Shown here in pieces: positions 26,461 to 35,764 of a DNA stretch of 64,000 bases. The notes beneath the pieces were generated by a model. The model was not told where the DNA came from and did no database searches. It worked only from the letters and a program-made list of their open reading frames with translations. The translations under genes were made by a program, and so were the position numbers. Each line of letters starts with the position of its first letter. Within the stretch, counting starts at the first letter, position 1. This DNA is from JABDGM01 sp046349975 (lineage in GTDB: Bacteria > Planctomycetota > Planctomycetia > Pirellulales > Lacipirellulaceae): the NCBI GenBank assembly GCA_046349975.1, contig JAXMBH010000021.1, forward strand, positions 1-64,000. The letters run 5' to 3'.

Positions 26461-28497
26461 ATGACGGCATACTTGGTTATTCGCGAGGGTTCGAAATGGA
26501 CCGACGTTTTTCGTCTGGTCGATGGCGAATCCATTACCATGGGTCGCGCACCAACCAATGCTATCGTCGTCAAGGACGAACGCTGTAGCCGCAACCACGC
26601 CGAGGTCTTCCAATCCGGCGGCAAGTGGACGCTGCGCGATCTCGACAGCCGCAATGGCACGCTCGTCGACGGTCAGCGCATTCAACACGACTACCCGCTG
26701 CACGCCGGGGAAATTATCCGCATCGGTAATTCGCACCTCGCATTCGTGCATGATCTCTCGCAGGCCTTCCCCGATTCAAACTCAGTGCTGCGAACGGCGC
26801 AAGCTGTCGACCACAACGGCCAGGATCCCACGGTCGGCCCGCCGGATAACGAAAGCGTTCTCGAAACCTACGAACCCACCACGATTACACATCGCCGTGG
26901 CCAGAGCCGCTTCCTCGAACCACAGGAAGAGGAAGACGTCGACATCTCGCTACCAAAGGTTGGCCGGGCCGCGGCCAACCTGTGTCGCCTCGCGTTCGAG
27001 CTCGCTAAAGCGACCGATGTCGTGACGCTGGCGAATGTCGCGCTCGACGGCCTGTTCGAAGGCACACAAGTCGACGCCGGCGCCGTACTACTCCAAGCGC
27101 GCCGCCCCAACGCGAAAACCAAAGCCGACAATCTGGAAGTCGTCGCCTCGCGCAGCGACTCGCCGCACCGCTACCATCGCGTTTCGCAATTCCTCTCCGC
27201 CACCGTCATGCGCGATGGCCAGGCCGTCCTCGCCCGCAACGTGATGGACGATAGCCAGCTCGGCAGCCGCGACAGCAAAGGCGAAATCCTCGCCACCAGC
27301 GTGATCTGCGCGCCGATCCGCCGCGATGGCAAAGTTCTCGGCGTCATCCACCTGTACTCGACCGACACCGGCAAACCCACCGACCCTGACGATCTCGAAT
27401 TCACGCTCGCGGTCGCCGATACCGTCGCCGTCGCCATCGAAAACCTCAGCCGCCAACAAGAACTCGCCGAAAACCTCAACCAGATTCGCGACGAAAACGT
27501 CCAGCTGCGCGAACGCCTCGGCGTACAAAGCGAGATCATCGGCTCCAGCGAGGTGATGAATCAGGTCACGCGCGAAATCGCCCGCGCTGCGCCCAGCCGC
27601 GCGACGGTGCTCATCCGCGGCGAGAGCGGCGTCGGCAAAGAACTCGTCGCGCGAGCAGTCCACTTCTCGAGCCCGCGCAAGAAGGGCCCGTTCGTCTGCC
27701 TCAACTGCGCGGCCCTCTCCGAAACGTTGCTCGAAAGCGAGCTGTTCGGCCACGAGAAAGGCGCTTTCACCGGCGCGACCGAACGCAAGATCGGCAAGTT
27801 CGAAGCCTCCGACAAAGGCACGCTCATGCTCGACGAAATCGGCGAGATGAGCCCGAAGGTGCAAGCCAAGTTCCTCCGCGTGCTGGAAGGCCATCCGTTC
27901 GAACGCGTTGGCGGCAGCGAGCAGATCAAGGTCGATGTCCGCGTCATCGCCGCCACCAATCGCGACCTCGAAAAAGATGTTGCCGAAGGCAACTTCCGCC
28001 GCGACCTCTACTTCCGACTTCACGTGCTCGAAATCATCGTGCCCGCTCTGCGCAAGCGGCCCGAAGACATTCCCGAGCTTGCCGAGTACTTTCTCCATCG
28101 CTTCGTCGACGAAACCGGCAGCAAGATCAAAGGCTTCTCGCCCCGTGCGATGGAAGAACTCCTCCGCTATCGCTGGCCCGGCAACGTTCGCGAAATGAAG
28201 AACGTCATCGAACGCGCCGTCGTGCTCACCCGCAGCGAATACATCGACCGCGAAGACCTCGTGCTCTCAACCCTCCGCACAGCGGGGGACACCGACCCCG
28301 GCCTCATGCATCTTCCCGTCGGCCGCAACGAACCCGCCTCGCTCGCCGACATGGAGAAGCAGCACATCCTCGATGTCCTCCGCCAGACCGGCTGGAACAA
28401 GAGCCGCACGGCAATTATCCTGGGCATCGAACGCTCGACACTCGACCGCAAAATCCGCCGCTACGACCTGGTCGAAGAACGACCCAATGGCGACTGA
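26461..28497 (+). CDS. FHA-GAF sigma54-dependent transcriptional activator
   Basis: The 678-residue product has an N-terminal FHA domain (about 1-95: SITMGRAPTNAIVVKDERCS, SRNHAEV, DLDSRNGTLVDG) that would read phosphothreonine signals, a GAF domain (about 165-330), and the AAA+ sigma54-interacting domain: Walker A GESGVGKE, the sigma54-contact loop GAFTGA, and Walker B as LMLDEIGE. A Fis-type helix-turn-helix ends the protein (ILDVLRQTGWNKSRTAIILG). It would activate sigma54 promoters in response to a phosphorylated partner; the kinase is not in this window. Start: ATG 26461. Confidence 0.93.
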   Translation: MTAYLVIREGSKWTDVFRLVDGESITMGRAPTNAIVVKDERCSRNHAEVFQSGGKWTLRDLDSRNGTLVDGQRIQHDYPLHAGEIIRIGNSHLAFVHDLSQAFPDSNSVLRTAQAVDHNGQDPTVGPPDNESVLETYEPTTITHRRGQSRFLEPQEEEDVDISLPKVGRAAANLCRLAFELAKATDVVTLANVALDGLFEGTQVDAGAVLLQARRPNAKTKADNLEVVASRSDSPHRYHRVSQFLSATVMRDGQAVLARNVMDDSQLGSRDSKGEILATSVICAPIRRDGKVLGVIHLYSTDTGKPTDPDDLEFTLAVADTVAVAIENLSRQQELAENLNQIRDENVQLRERLGVQSEIIGSSEVMNQVTREIARAAPSRATVLIRGESGVGKELVARAVHFSSPRKKGPFVCLNCAALSETLLESELFGHEKGAFTGATERKIGKFEASDKGTLMLDEIGEMSPKVQAKFLRVLEGHPFERVGGSEQIKVDVRVIAATNRDLEKDVAEGNFRRDLYFRLHVLEIIVPALRKRPEDIPELAEYFLHRFVDETGSKIKGFSPRAMEELLRYRWPGNVREMKNVIERAVVLTRSEYIDREDLVLSTLRTAGDTDPGLMHLPVGRNEPASLADMEKQHILDVLRQTGWNKSRTAIILGIERSTLDRKIRRYDLVEERPNGD

Positions 28498-28518
28498 TAC
28501 TTGTTGTGCGCTTAAGTC

Positions 28519-28590
28519 GGAACACTAATCTCCGCTGATTTTCGCTAATCGGTAATCGGATTAGCGTAGATAAGCGAGGATTAGCGTTCC
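28519..28590. repeat. Inverted repeat downstream of the sigma54 activator
   Basis: Arms 28519-28550 and 28559-28590 are inverted copies (32 nt, 6 mismatches), built of CGCTAATC and CTAATC words. The CTAATCGGATTAG core resembles the inner palindrome of the elements at 16074 and 44497. It may serve as terminator for the activator gene, but no U-tract follows. Confidence 0.75.
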
Positions 28591-28669
28591 CAGAAAAATG
28601 TCTTGGTTTCAGCCGATCTTCGAGAATTGTCTTGGCTGACAGAGCGCACTCGTTTGATCGACAACGCAT

Positions 28670-29809
28670 ATGATCTTTCATTTCAGACTATTAATCGCTT
28701 TGCGCGTCGCCGCGGCAATTAGTGGATCGATATCGCTAGCCGGCGGCCCGCACGATTCGCCAACGACGATCTTTCCCAAGGCTCTCGCCCCCGGCGACAC
28801 GATCGAGTTCGTCGCCCCGGCCAAATATTTGGAAAAGGAGCGCGTCGACGTTGCGAAGCAGCGGCTCGAAGCGCTGGGCTTCAAAGTCCGCCTACCCGAA
28901 AACCTCTATCGCAAAAAAGGTTTCCTCGGCGGCACCGATGAACAGCGCGCCGCCGAGCTCATGCAGGCCTTCGCCGACCCCGATGTCGACGCCATCTTCC
29001 CCGGCACCGGCGGCTACGGCACCACGCGCATCATCGACAAGCTCGACTATGACGTCATCCGTAAGAATCCCAAAATCCTCATCGGCTTCTCCGACATCAC
29101 CGGCCTGCACATCGCCATCAACCAGCAGACGGGCCTCGTCACATTCCACTCGCCGAACCCCGAATTCGGGCTGGGCTCCGACGACGACCTCTTGCCCTAC
29201 ACCGCCCACTGGTTCTGGCGCGCCATTCTCGCCACCAACAAATTTCCCGCCCTTTTAGGGAGAGGCCAAGGGAGCGCTCAGCACGACGCCGACACCATCG
29301 GCTACACCATCTTCACCCACCTCACCAAGAACTCCAACCTCGACGAAAAGCTCTTCACCGACGTCCCCCACCCCGTCACGCTCCACGGCGGCAAGGCCCG
29401 CGGGCGACTGATCGGCGGCAACCTCTCGGTCATGCACGCCATGATGGGCTCGCCCTATGAAATTCAGACTGCTGGCAAAATCCTCTTTATCGAAGATGTC
29501 GGCGAAGCACCCTACCGCGTCGATCGCATGCTCAACACGCTCCGCCTCGCCGGCAAATTCGATCACGTCGCCGGCATCATTCTCGGCCAGTTTTCCGCCC
29601 GCCAAGAAGAACCCAAATGGGACGATGACGAATCGATTGACGACGTCCTGGGCGATTACTTCGGCAAACTAAATGTGCCCGTCGTCACCCACTTCCCCCT
29701 CGGCCACGTGCGCTACAACACGACCTTGCCGGTCGGAGCCATGGCCGAACTCGATGGCGATGCGCAAACCGTGCGCCTGCTCGAAGATCCAGTCTCACTG
29801 CGACAATAG
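28670..29809 (+). CDS. LD-carboxypeptidase (peptidase family S66)
   Basis: S66 enzymes trim the terminal D-Ala from tetrapeptide stems of recycled murein. The nucleophile elbow is visible as IGFSDITGLH, the glutamate as LFIEDVGEAPYRVDRML and the histidine in VVTHFPLGHVRYN. A short hydrophobic N-terminus suggests export or membrane association. Around residues 197-205 (LLGRGQGSA) the DNA reads CCCTTTTAGGGAGAGG, similar to a dispersed repeat, so a small insertion may be present. The enzyme is interesting in a lineage whose cell wall was long debated. Confidence 0.9.
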   Translation: MIFHFRLLIALRVAAAISGSISLAGGPHDSPTTIFPKALAPGDTIEFVAPAKYLEKERVDVAKQRLEALGFKVRLPENLYRKKGFLGGTDEQRAAELMQAFADPDVDAIFPGTGGYGTTRIIDKLDYDVIRKNPKILIGFSDITGLHIAINQQTGLVTFHSPNPEFGLGSDDDLLPYTAHWFWRAILATNKFPALLGRGQGSAQHDADTIGYTIFTHLTKNSNLDEKLFTDVPHPVTLHGGKARGRLIGGNLSVMHAMMGSPYEIQTAGKILFIEDVGEAPYRVDRMLNTLRLAGKFDHVAGIILGQFSARQEEPKWDDDESIDDVLGDYFGKLNVPVVTHFPLGHVRYNTTLPVGAMAELDGDAQTVRLLEDPVSLRQ

Positions 29810-29896
29810 CAAGCCAGCGCACTCCATTCCAACGACGGCTCGAAGCTCGCAGCGCAAGCAAGAGCGCCCCGACACGGGCGACTCAATATCGGTTGC

Positions 29897-30520
29897 TCAC
29901 ATTCGCGATTGCCGGCGCGCGACAAACGCGATCATCACGCCGATGTACACGGCCACGCTGCTGACTAAATTCGGCTCGGGAACTGACACCGAAACGATAT
30001 TCCCTGATGGCACAACCGTGCCATAGGTTCCTCCACAACAACTGGCGCGCATGAGATTTGGCTGAGTCGCGAACGACGGAGGCGCTTCGACGAGCTGACG
30101 AAGTTCAAAGGCCGAAACTGGCAGCGTCACTGCCGACCCAATTTCGAGCGTCTGCCCCAGCTGCTGAAAGTCTCCGGTAAACGAAAAGACGTCAATGCGC
30201 CCGGCTTCATTGTCAGTGCAATCGATTAAGCCATCGCCAACGAATGGAACCAAGTCACCATCGAGCCGAAGTTCCGCGCTCTCCACGCCGAACCCGGCAA
30301 ACTCAACATTGTGGTCCAAGATGTCGACGGCATCGTTGCGGACGACAATTCGCAATTCGAAATCAGTGCCCGCTGCCCCGACGTTCCAAGGATCGCTTGG
30401 CCCACTTGGAAGCAGCAACCCCCTCCAGCCGTATTCGATCGTCCCGCCCCAGCCAAGCTTGGCCTCAAAGCCGAGTATGAAGCACAACGTCACGAACGAT
30501 AACGCTTGACGAATTCGCAT
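29897..30520 (-). CDS. PEP-CTERM anchored surface protein
   Basis: The product (207 residues) has a signal peptide (MRIQALSF-like start, hydrophobic to about residue 22), a beta-rich middle (LRIVVRNDAVDILDHNVEFA, RIDVFSFTGDFQQLGQTLEI) and a C-terminal sorting signal: VPEP followed by a hydrophobic helix and RRQSRM. Such tails are processed by exosortase. The second of two adjacent ATGs (30520) is taken because GGAGG is 5 nt upstream. No exosortase gene is present here. Confidence 0.75.
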   Translation of the reverse strand: MRIRQALSFVTLCFILGFEAKLGWGGTIEYGWRGLLLPSGPSDPWNVGAAGTDFELRIVVRNDAVDILDHNVEFAGFGVESAELRLDGDLVPFVGDGLIDCTDNEAGRIDVFSFTGDFQQLGQTLEIGSAVTLPVSAFELRQLVEAPPSFATQPNLMRASCCGGTYGTVVPSGNIVSVSVPEPNLVSSVAVYIGVMIAFVARRQSRM

Positions 30521-30652
30521 CATCCCCTCCGTAGCCGGAACTCGCAATCTGCAAACATCGCACAGCAAACGCAGCGTGCTTTTAGCAGAATTGCCAGCCG
30601 AAGCGATGTGAAGTTACCGTCGCATTCTCGCTACGTTGACGCGGCTCGACTG

Positions 30653-31114
30653 CTAGCTTTCATCACTCGCCCGCAACCACGGGCTAATCGTCGGCTCGTT
30701 CGGGCACAATTCCTTCTCGCCAAAATACAGCGCGATTTCCCGCGCCGCGGCCTCGGGCCCATCCGATCCGTGCACTAGGTTCATCTGCCGGCTGGAGCTG
30801 AAGTCGCCGCGAATCGTGCCTGCCGCCGCTTTGAGGCCGCTCGTCGCGCCGAGCATCTCGCGCACCACGCGAATCACCTCCAAACCCTCGACGACCGCCG
30901 CCACAATCGGCCCGCCCGTGATGAACCCTTCCAGCGCCGGATACCACGCCTTCTGCACATGCTCGGCATAGTGCTTTTTGGCCAGCTCCGGCGTTACCCG
31001 CATCATCTTCAGCGCGATGATGTTGAGGCCCTTGTCTTCGAACCGGGAAATCACTCGGCCCATCAGTCGCCGCTGGACACAATCGGGTTTCAGCAGAATG
31101 AGTGTACGTTCCAT
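30653..31114 (-). CDS. ndk: Nucleoside diphosphate kinase
   Basis: Ndk transfers the gamma-phosphate from ATP to NDPs through a phosphohistidine. The start MERTLILLKPDCVQRRLMGR, KMMRVTPELAKKHYAEH and the active-site block MNLVHGSDGPEAAAREIALY are diagnostic; the His in NLVHGSD is the phosphorylated residue. The length (153) is normal. It is a lone minus-strand gene. Confidence 0.97.
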   Translation of the reverse strand: MERTLILLKPDCVQRRLMGRVISRFEDKGLNIIALKMMRVTPELAKKHYAEHVQKAWYPALEGFITGGPIVAAVVEGLEVIRVVREMLGATSGLKAAAGTIRGDFSSSRQMNLVHGSDGPEAAAREIALYFGEKELCPNEPTISPWLRASDES

Positions 31115-31218
31115 GAAGGTTGATAGTCGAAAGGTGAATGTTGAATAATTGTCGAACTGGGAAGGCGGATTCTAGCCCTTCGCGGCAGCCGACTCAAGCC
31201 GAACGCCGCTGCCAATGG

Positions 31219-31620
31219 TTAGCGGCGGCCACCCTCTGGTCCGCCGAACGCGGTAACGATGGCCACGCCGCGCAGACCAGCAATCAGGTCGCTGTCCTCC
31301 GTCCAGTCGACATAATCCCCACGGTCCTCGGAATGCCGCGCCACCCGCAAAATCAACCGCCGCCGGCACCGCCACAAATCCTGCCACTCAGTCGGCAACA
31401 CCTCCGCATAAATGCGATCGGGCTTTTTCCCATCCGGCAAAGCGACGGCTCTCCACGACGCGACACCGACCATCTCCTCCGCCGCCACAAAATCCTCACG
31501 CATTACCAGCGCCACGAACCGCTCTGCCAATGCACTCGGCCGCACGTAACCGCCGTAGAGCATAATCGCCACAAGTGCGATCGCCAGCAGCAAGATTCGA
31601 GTGGAGAATCGCACGCGCAT
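31219..31620 (-). CDS. Small hypothetical membrane-anchored protein
   Basis: ATG 31620 begins MRVRFSTRILLLAIALVAIM, a membrane-inserting N-terminus of the 'RF(S/T)xRxLL' style seen in two other small genes of this window. The remaining 110 residues are soluble and unrecognised. The frame is open upstream to 31845 but that part lacks membrane character and would overlap the preceding gene. No function can be proposed. Confidence 0.5.
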   Translation of the reverse strand: MRVRFSTRILLLAIALVAIMLYGGYVRPSALAERFVALVMREDFVAAEEMVGVASWRAVALPDGKKPDRIYAEVLPTEWQDLWRCRRRLILRVARHSEDRGDYVDWTEDSDLIAGLRGVAIVTAFGGPEGGRR

Positions 31621-31750
31621 CGTAGCAGCGGGGCAACTCGCCTGCCGTAATTCCGTTGTGAGTTCCCGCCGAAGCACCTTAATCACCTCGGGCCGGGGAG
31701 CCCATCCGCCGCTAGGCATCGACACGGCTCGTGTGCAGTCTCGCCCCAGC

Positions 31751-32002
31751 CTATCGCAATGCAGCAACAACGGCCGTGCCAACCACAAGCCCCAGGAATG
31801 CCCCCAGATATGACATCTTAAACGGATAAAGGACGCCAATTCCAACCACTATCCAGCCACCAAGGTGCGCGGGCAACGTCAGCATGGCATGCGTCACCGG
31901 CATGTAAGGGTCAGTGACCGGCCGAGAAACAACCGTCTCTCCCAACCCAACGCCAATCAGCGTCATGGCAATCAACAGATCCTTGATCGAGAACTTAGGC
32001 AT
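31751..32002 (-). CDS. Small hypothetical membrane protein
   Basis: The product (83 residues from ATG 32002) starts MPKFSIKDLLIAMTLIGVGL and has a second and third hydrophobic stretch (HLGGWIVVGIGVLYPF, YLGAFLGLVVGTAVVAALR). The N-terminal FSIKDLL motif resembles that of the genes at 31219 and 62946. It lies just upstream of 31219 on the same strand. No function is known. Confidence 0.5.
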   Translation of the reverse strand: MPKFSIKDLLIAMTLIGVGLGETVVSRPVTDPYMPVTHAMLTLPAHLGGWIVVGIGVLYPFKMSYLGAFLGLVVGTAVVAALR

Positions 32003-32174
32003 AATCGGTAACACGTTTCGCACACGAGTTCACAAGTCGCAACCAGATCTCTAGTATACCGATCGACAGAACATCGCGCCATCTGGATCCGACCACGATA
32101 TAGGACGAGAGGGCTCGATTCGATATCTACGCAGCATTGCCATTCTCCTATCGTTTGTCCTGAGATTGTCGACC

Positions 32175-33029
32175 ATGCCCATCCTCGGAGCCCACCAATC
32201 GATCGCCGGCGGCTACTACAAATCCGTCGAAATCGCCCACCAACTCAAATTCGACTGCGTGCAGTTGTTCACGAAGAACAACAACCAGTGGCGAGCCAAG
32301 GAGCTAACGGATGACGATGTCTCCCAGTTTCAAGGCAAGCTAAAGGAACTCGGCGTCCAGCACCCACTCGCCCACACCTCATATCTCATCAACCTGGCGA
32401 GCCCCGACGCGGAGTTGTGGAAGAAGTCGCTCGACGCCATGGTGATCGAAATCCTCCGTGCCGACCGCCTTGGCATTCCATACCTTGTCGTACACCCCGG
32501 CGCACATACAACAAGCAGCGAAGCAGAAGGCATCGCCACGGTGGTACGTTCGCTCGACGAGGCCCATTGCCAAACGCGCGGCGTCCGCACCAAGGTGCTG
32601 CTCGAAACCACCGCCGGCCAAGGCTCCTGCCTTGGCTGCAAGTTTGAGCACCTGGCCCAGATGATCGACCGCGTCCAAGACTCCGAGCGCCTGGGCATCT
32701 GTGTCGACACCTGCCATATCTTCGCCGCCGGCTACCCGATCAGTACGGAGCACGACTACAACGCCACGATGCGGGCGCTCGACAAAAGCATCGGCGTCAA
32801 ACTCGTGAAGGCGATCCACCTCAACGATAGCCTCAAACCGCTCGGCTCACGCGTCGACCGCCACGCCCATATCGGCCGCGGCGAAATCGGCAAAGAAGCC
32901 TTTCGCCTTCTTCTCAACGATAACCGCTTCAAAAAAGTGCCCATGTACCTGGAAACACCCAAGGGCGAAGAAAAAGGCAAGAATCTTGATACGATCAATT
33001 TGCAAACGCTGCGACGGCTAATTGCATGA
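32175..33029 (+). CDS. nfo: Deoxyribonuclease IV (AP endonuclease)
   Basis: Nfo cleaves 5' of abasic sites using a three-zinc centre on a TIM barrel. The family blocks are intact: ILGAHQSIAGGYYKSVE, YLVVHPGAH, VLLETTAGQG, LGICVDTCHIFAAGY, AIHLNDSLKPLGSRVDRHAH and IGRGEIG. Metal-binding His, Glu and Asp residues lie in these blocks. ATG 32175 is favoured; TTG 32166 adds three residues. Confidence 0.96.
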   Translation: MPILGAHQSIAGGYYKSVEIAHQLKFDCVQLFTKNNNQWRAKELTDDDVSQFQGKLKELGVQHPLAHTSYLINLASPDAELWKKSLDAMVIEILRADRLGIPYLVVHPGAHTTSSEAEGIATVVRSLDEAHCQTRGVRTKVLLETTAGQGSCLGCKFEHLAQMIDRVQDSERLGICVDTCHIFAAGYPISTEHDYNATMRALDKSIGVKLVKAIHLNDSLKPLGSRVDRHAHIGRGEIGKEAFRLLLNDNRFKKVPMYLETPKGEEKGKNLDTINLQTLRRLIA

Positions 33030-33058
33030 GCCGCGCTAGCCAGACTCGAATGTTCTAA

Positions 33059-33490
33059 TCAGATCGCCAACGGATTCTCCCACCGCACCTGGCGAAACCG
33101 ATTGAAATCTCCATCGCATGAGGCAATCGTCGCACCGTAAGATATCGCCAATGCAGCGAGGTGTGCGTCGTTCGTCAAGTTTCCGACGGTGCCAATTTCC
33201 TGGATAAGTTGCTTGACCAGAGCCCAATGCCCTTCCTGTTCGGTAACGATCGCCACGTTCGGCAGTGCTAACCAGGTATCTATTTTCCCTGTTGCAGCTG
33301 CGGCAGTGAGGGGATTATCGAAGATCGCTGCATGGGTGGAAAGTCGCAGGAACCCGACGACCACCAGCCAGGCCAGTCCTATCGGCTCTTCATCGCCAAT
33401 CGCCGACTCCTACCATTTTCGCACGCGTTCGTGTTGCGGCGACGCCTGATTGACGACATACAACAGCACGTTGACATCGATCAATTTCAT
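33059..33490 (-). pseudogene. vapC: VapC-type PIN-domain toxin with in-frame amber codon
   Basis: Reading from ATG 33490 gives MKLIDVNVLLYVVNQASPQ, the canonical PIN N-terminus with the acidic Asp, then RKW and a TAG stop at codon 27 (33410-33412), then the frame continues unbroken to 33059 with ESAIGDEEPIGLAWLVVVGF, LTNDAHLAALAISYGATIAS and CDGDF, the remaining acidic residues. Typical relatives have WW here, so TGG to TAG is the simplest change. The start overlaps the antitoxin stop in ATGA. Unless the amber is suppressed or restarted at GTG 33364, no functional toxin is made. Confidence 0.85.
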
Positions 33491-33750
33491 TTGCCGAGGG
33501 CCATTTTCTTAACGATTTCCTCGTCCTCTAATTGCCCCGCAAGCGCCAAGGCTTTTGTTAGATCGACTTTCGGTCGCCCCATATCAAAAGTCTTCTCGCG
33601 GTACACTTTTCTACGCGTGCCCGCGTTTGACGTGGCCAACCCCCGCCGCAACAGGAGATTTACCAATTTAGTGAGCGACGTATTTTCGTCTTGAGCCCGC
33701 CGCTTCAGGCTGCGAAGAAGATCATCGTCGATTCGCACGGTCGTCCGCAT
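33487..33750 (-). CDS. vapB: Ribbon-helix-helix antitoxin, VapB-like
   Basis: This 87-residue protein starts MRTTVRIDDDLLRSLKRRAQ, an RHH (CopG/Arc) DNA-binding module, followed by ENTSLTKLVNLLLRRGL. The C-terminal part would bind and block the PIN toxin. Its TGA overlaps the ATG of the toxin frame by the ATGA arrangement, as in most type II modules. The antitoxin is intact while the toxin carries a nonsense codon. Confidence 0.85.
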   Translation of the reverse strand: MRTTVRIDDDLLRSLKRRAQDENTSLTKLVNLLLRRGLATSNAGTRRKVYREKTFDMGRPKVDLTKALALAGQLEDEEIVKKMALGK

Positions 33751-33802
33751 ACTGACATCATAGCATCACCCAAGCTGATGTTAAGTCATCAACGGTTGCG
33801 CT

Positions 33803-34219
33803 TCACCGTGCCCGTAACAACAGCACCGGTACGCTAATGTTGTGCTGCACCCGACTAGCAGTCGCGCCAAGGATAATATCAGCGAGCAGCTTGTGCCCGT
33901 GCGTGCCCATAGCGACCAGATCGCACTTGGTCGACTCGACCGCTTTCACAATCTCCTTCGCAGCCTCGCCGTAGGCTAGCTCGAATTCAGCGGGAATGTT
34001 CGCGGCCTCGAATTCGCTACGAATCTGCTTCAAGTACGCCTTACCTTCTTTCACCTCCTGTCCGCCAGCGTCTTCCGCATGAAACCGCGCGGCCGGCCCC
34101 GTCGCCACATGCAGCAACACGACGCGGCTGCGCATCACTTCGGCCAATTTCTTCACATGATCAATGATTGGCCGGTCAGCCGGCGACAAATCGAGCGCAA
34201 GCAGGATCGTCTCGTACAT
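33803..34219 (-). CDS. Universal stress protein (UspA family)
   Basis: The 138-residue product starts MYETILLALDLSPADRPIID and ends with the nucleotide-binding region of ATP-binding USPs: VAMGTHGHKLLADIILGATA (G-x2-G-x9-G, then A rather than the usual S/T) and SRVQHNISVPVLLLRAR. It lies 27 bp downstream of the manganese transporter gene on the same strand, so the two are probably co-transcribed. Confidence 0.92.
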   Translation of the reverse strand: MYETILLALDLSPADRPIIDHVKKLAEVMRSRVVLLHVATGPAARFHAEDAGGQEVKEGKAYLKQIRSEFEAANIPAEFELAYGEAAKEIVKAVESTKCDLVAMGTHGHKLLADIILGATASRVQHNISVPVLLLRAR

Positions 34220-34246
34220 CGGTTCGCTCCAAGAACTGCGGCCCGC

Positions 34247-35650
34247 TCAACCACCGTTGGTGATGATTCCCCACGCCGCTCGCAACGAATCTGGTAGCCC
34301 GTATAAGTCCATCACGGTGATCAGAAACGCACTCGCCCAACCCACCACCAGCAAGATCGGCCCGCTCCGCCACTCGCCCATTCGGCTCCGCGAACTCGTG
34401 AAGTGCAGCAGCGGGAACATGGCAAACGGCAACTGCATGGCGAGCACCACCTGGCTCAATGTGAGCAAGTCGTTCACACTGCCCTCGCCACGCACGCCAA
34501 TGATAAACACCGCCGGCAGAATCGCCAGACCGCGCGTGATGAGCCGCCGTATCCACGGCGATAGCCGCCAGTGCATGAAGCCTTCCATCACCACCTGGCC
34601 CGCCAAGGTGCCCGTGATCGTACTGCTCTGCCCGCTCGCTAACAGCGCGACCGCGAACAATATGCTTGCCGCCATCGTGTTGAGCAGTGGCGCGAGCGTG
34701 AGGAACGCCACGCGAATCCAGTCGCTGTCTGCCGCGAAATGCACGGTCTCGCCGTCCGCCACCACGACGCTCGTCTTGCCATAAAACGTCATCGCGGCGA
34801 GGACCAGAATCGACGCATTTATCAAGAACGCGATGAACAATGCGATCGTCGTATCGATCGTGTTATAAAAAATCGCGCCGCGAATACTCCGCGCATTCTT
34901 CTGCAGCTTGCGACTCTGCACGAGCGCCGAGTGCAAATACAAATTATGCGGCATGACCGTGGCCCCTATGATGCCGATCGCGATAAACGCCATCCCCGAC
35001 TGCCGCAACCCGGGATGCAACAAGGCCTGCCCCATTTCAATAAAACTCGGCGTCGTTTCGGGAATCATAAACAGTTCGATGAAGTAGCACGTGCCAATTG
35101 TGGCCACGAGCACCAGCACCACCGCTTCGATCGTGCGAATCCCAAACCGCTGCAACGCGAGCAGCAAGAACACATCAGCGGCCGTGATCAGCACCGCGTA
35201 GAACAACGGAATGCGAAACAACAAATTCAGCGCGACTGCGCTACCGAGCACTTCCGCCAAATCACACGCCGCAATCGCCAGCTCACAAAAAATCCACTGC
35301 GGCCAACGCGCCCAACTCGGATAGAAATCGCGGCACGCCTGCGCCAAATCCTTGCCCGTAACGATCCCCAATCGCGCCGAGAGGATCTGCAAAAAAATCG
35401 CCATGATGCTCGCCAGCGCGACGACCCACAGCAAGTCGTACTTGAACCGCGCGCCAGCGGCGAGGTCGGTGCCCCAATTCCCGGGGTCCATGTAGCCCAC
35501 GCTCACTAGCAACGCCGGGCCCACGTACGCCCGCCAATTCCGCCAGAATTCGGTCGCATTTTCTGGAACGGGCACCGAACCGTGGATGCCTTCCAGCGAA
35601 ACAGGCACCGGATCGTGCGATGACGAATTTAGAGCAGCAGTCGTATGCAT
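34247..35650 (-). CDS. mntH: NRAMP-family divalent metal (Mn2+/Fe2+) transporter
   Basis: A proton-coupled divalent metal importer. Hydrophobic throughout with about eleven segments. The metal-binding motif DPGNW occurs in SVGYMDPGNWGTDLAAGARF, and the second, MPH, in GATVMPHNLYLHSALVQSRK. The ATG at 35650 gives MHTTAALNSSSHDP; an in-frame TTG at 35665 adds five residues. It is followed by a UspA gene, and a perfect 16-bp AT-rich palindrome lies about 115 bp upstream of the start (candidate operator). Confidence 0.95.
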   Translation of the reverse strand: MHTTAALNSSSHDPVPVSLEGIHGSVPVPENATEFWRNWRAYVGPALLVSVGYMDPGNWGTDLAAGARFKYDLLWVVALASIMAIFLQILSARLGIVTGKDLAQACRDFYPSWARWPQWIFCELAIAACDLAEVLGSAVALNLLFRIPLFYAVLITAADVFLLLALQRFGIRTIEAVVLVLVATIGTCYFIELFMIPETTPSFIEMGQALLHPGLRQSGMAFIAIGIIGATVMPHNLYLHSALVQSRKLQKNARSIRGAIFYNTIDTTIALFIAFLINASILVLAAMTFYGKTSVVVADGETVHFAADSDWIRVAFLTLAPLLNTMAASILFAVALLASGQSSTITGTLAGQVVMEGFMHWRLSPWIRRLITRGLAILPAVFIIGVRGEGSVNDLLTLSQVVLAMQLPFAMFPLLHFTSSRSRMGEWRSGPILLVVGWASAFLITVMDLYGLPDSLRAAWGIITNGG

Positions 35651-35764
35651 GTTATTCGAACGCAATTTCCAAATGTCCCGAGTCGCAAGACCTTTTGCCT
35701 CAATGGGTTACAACACAAACGAACGATGGGGATGGCACATGATGCGCTCCCCCCGCACTCACAT

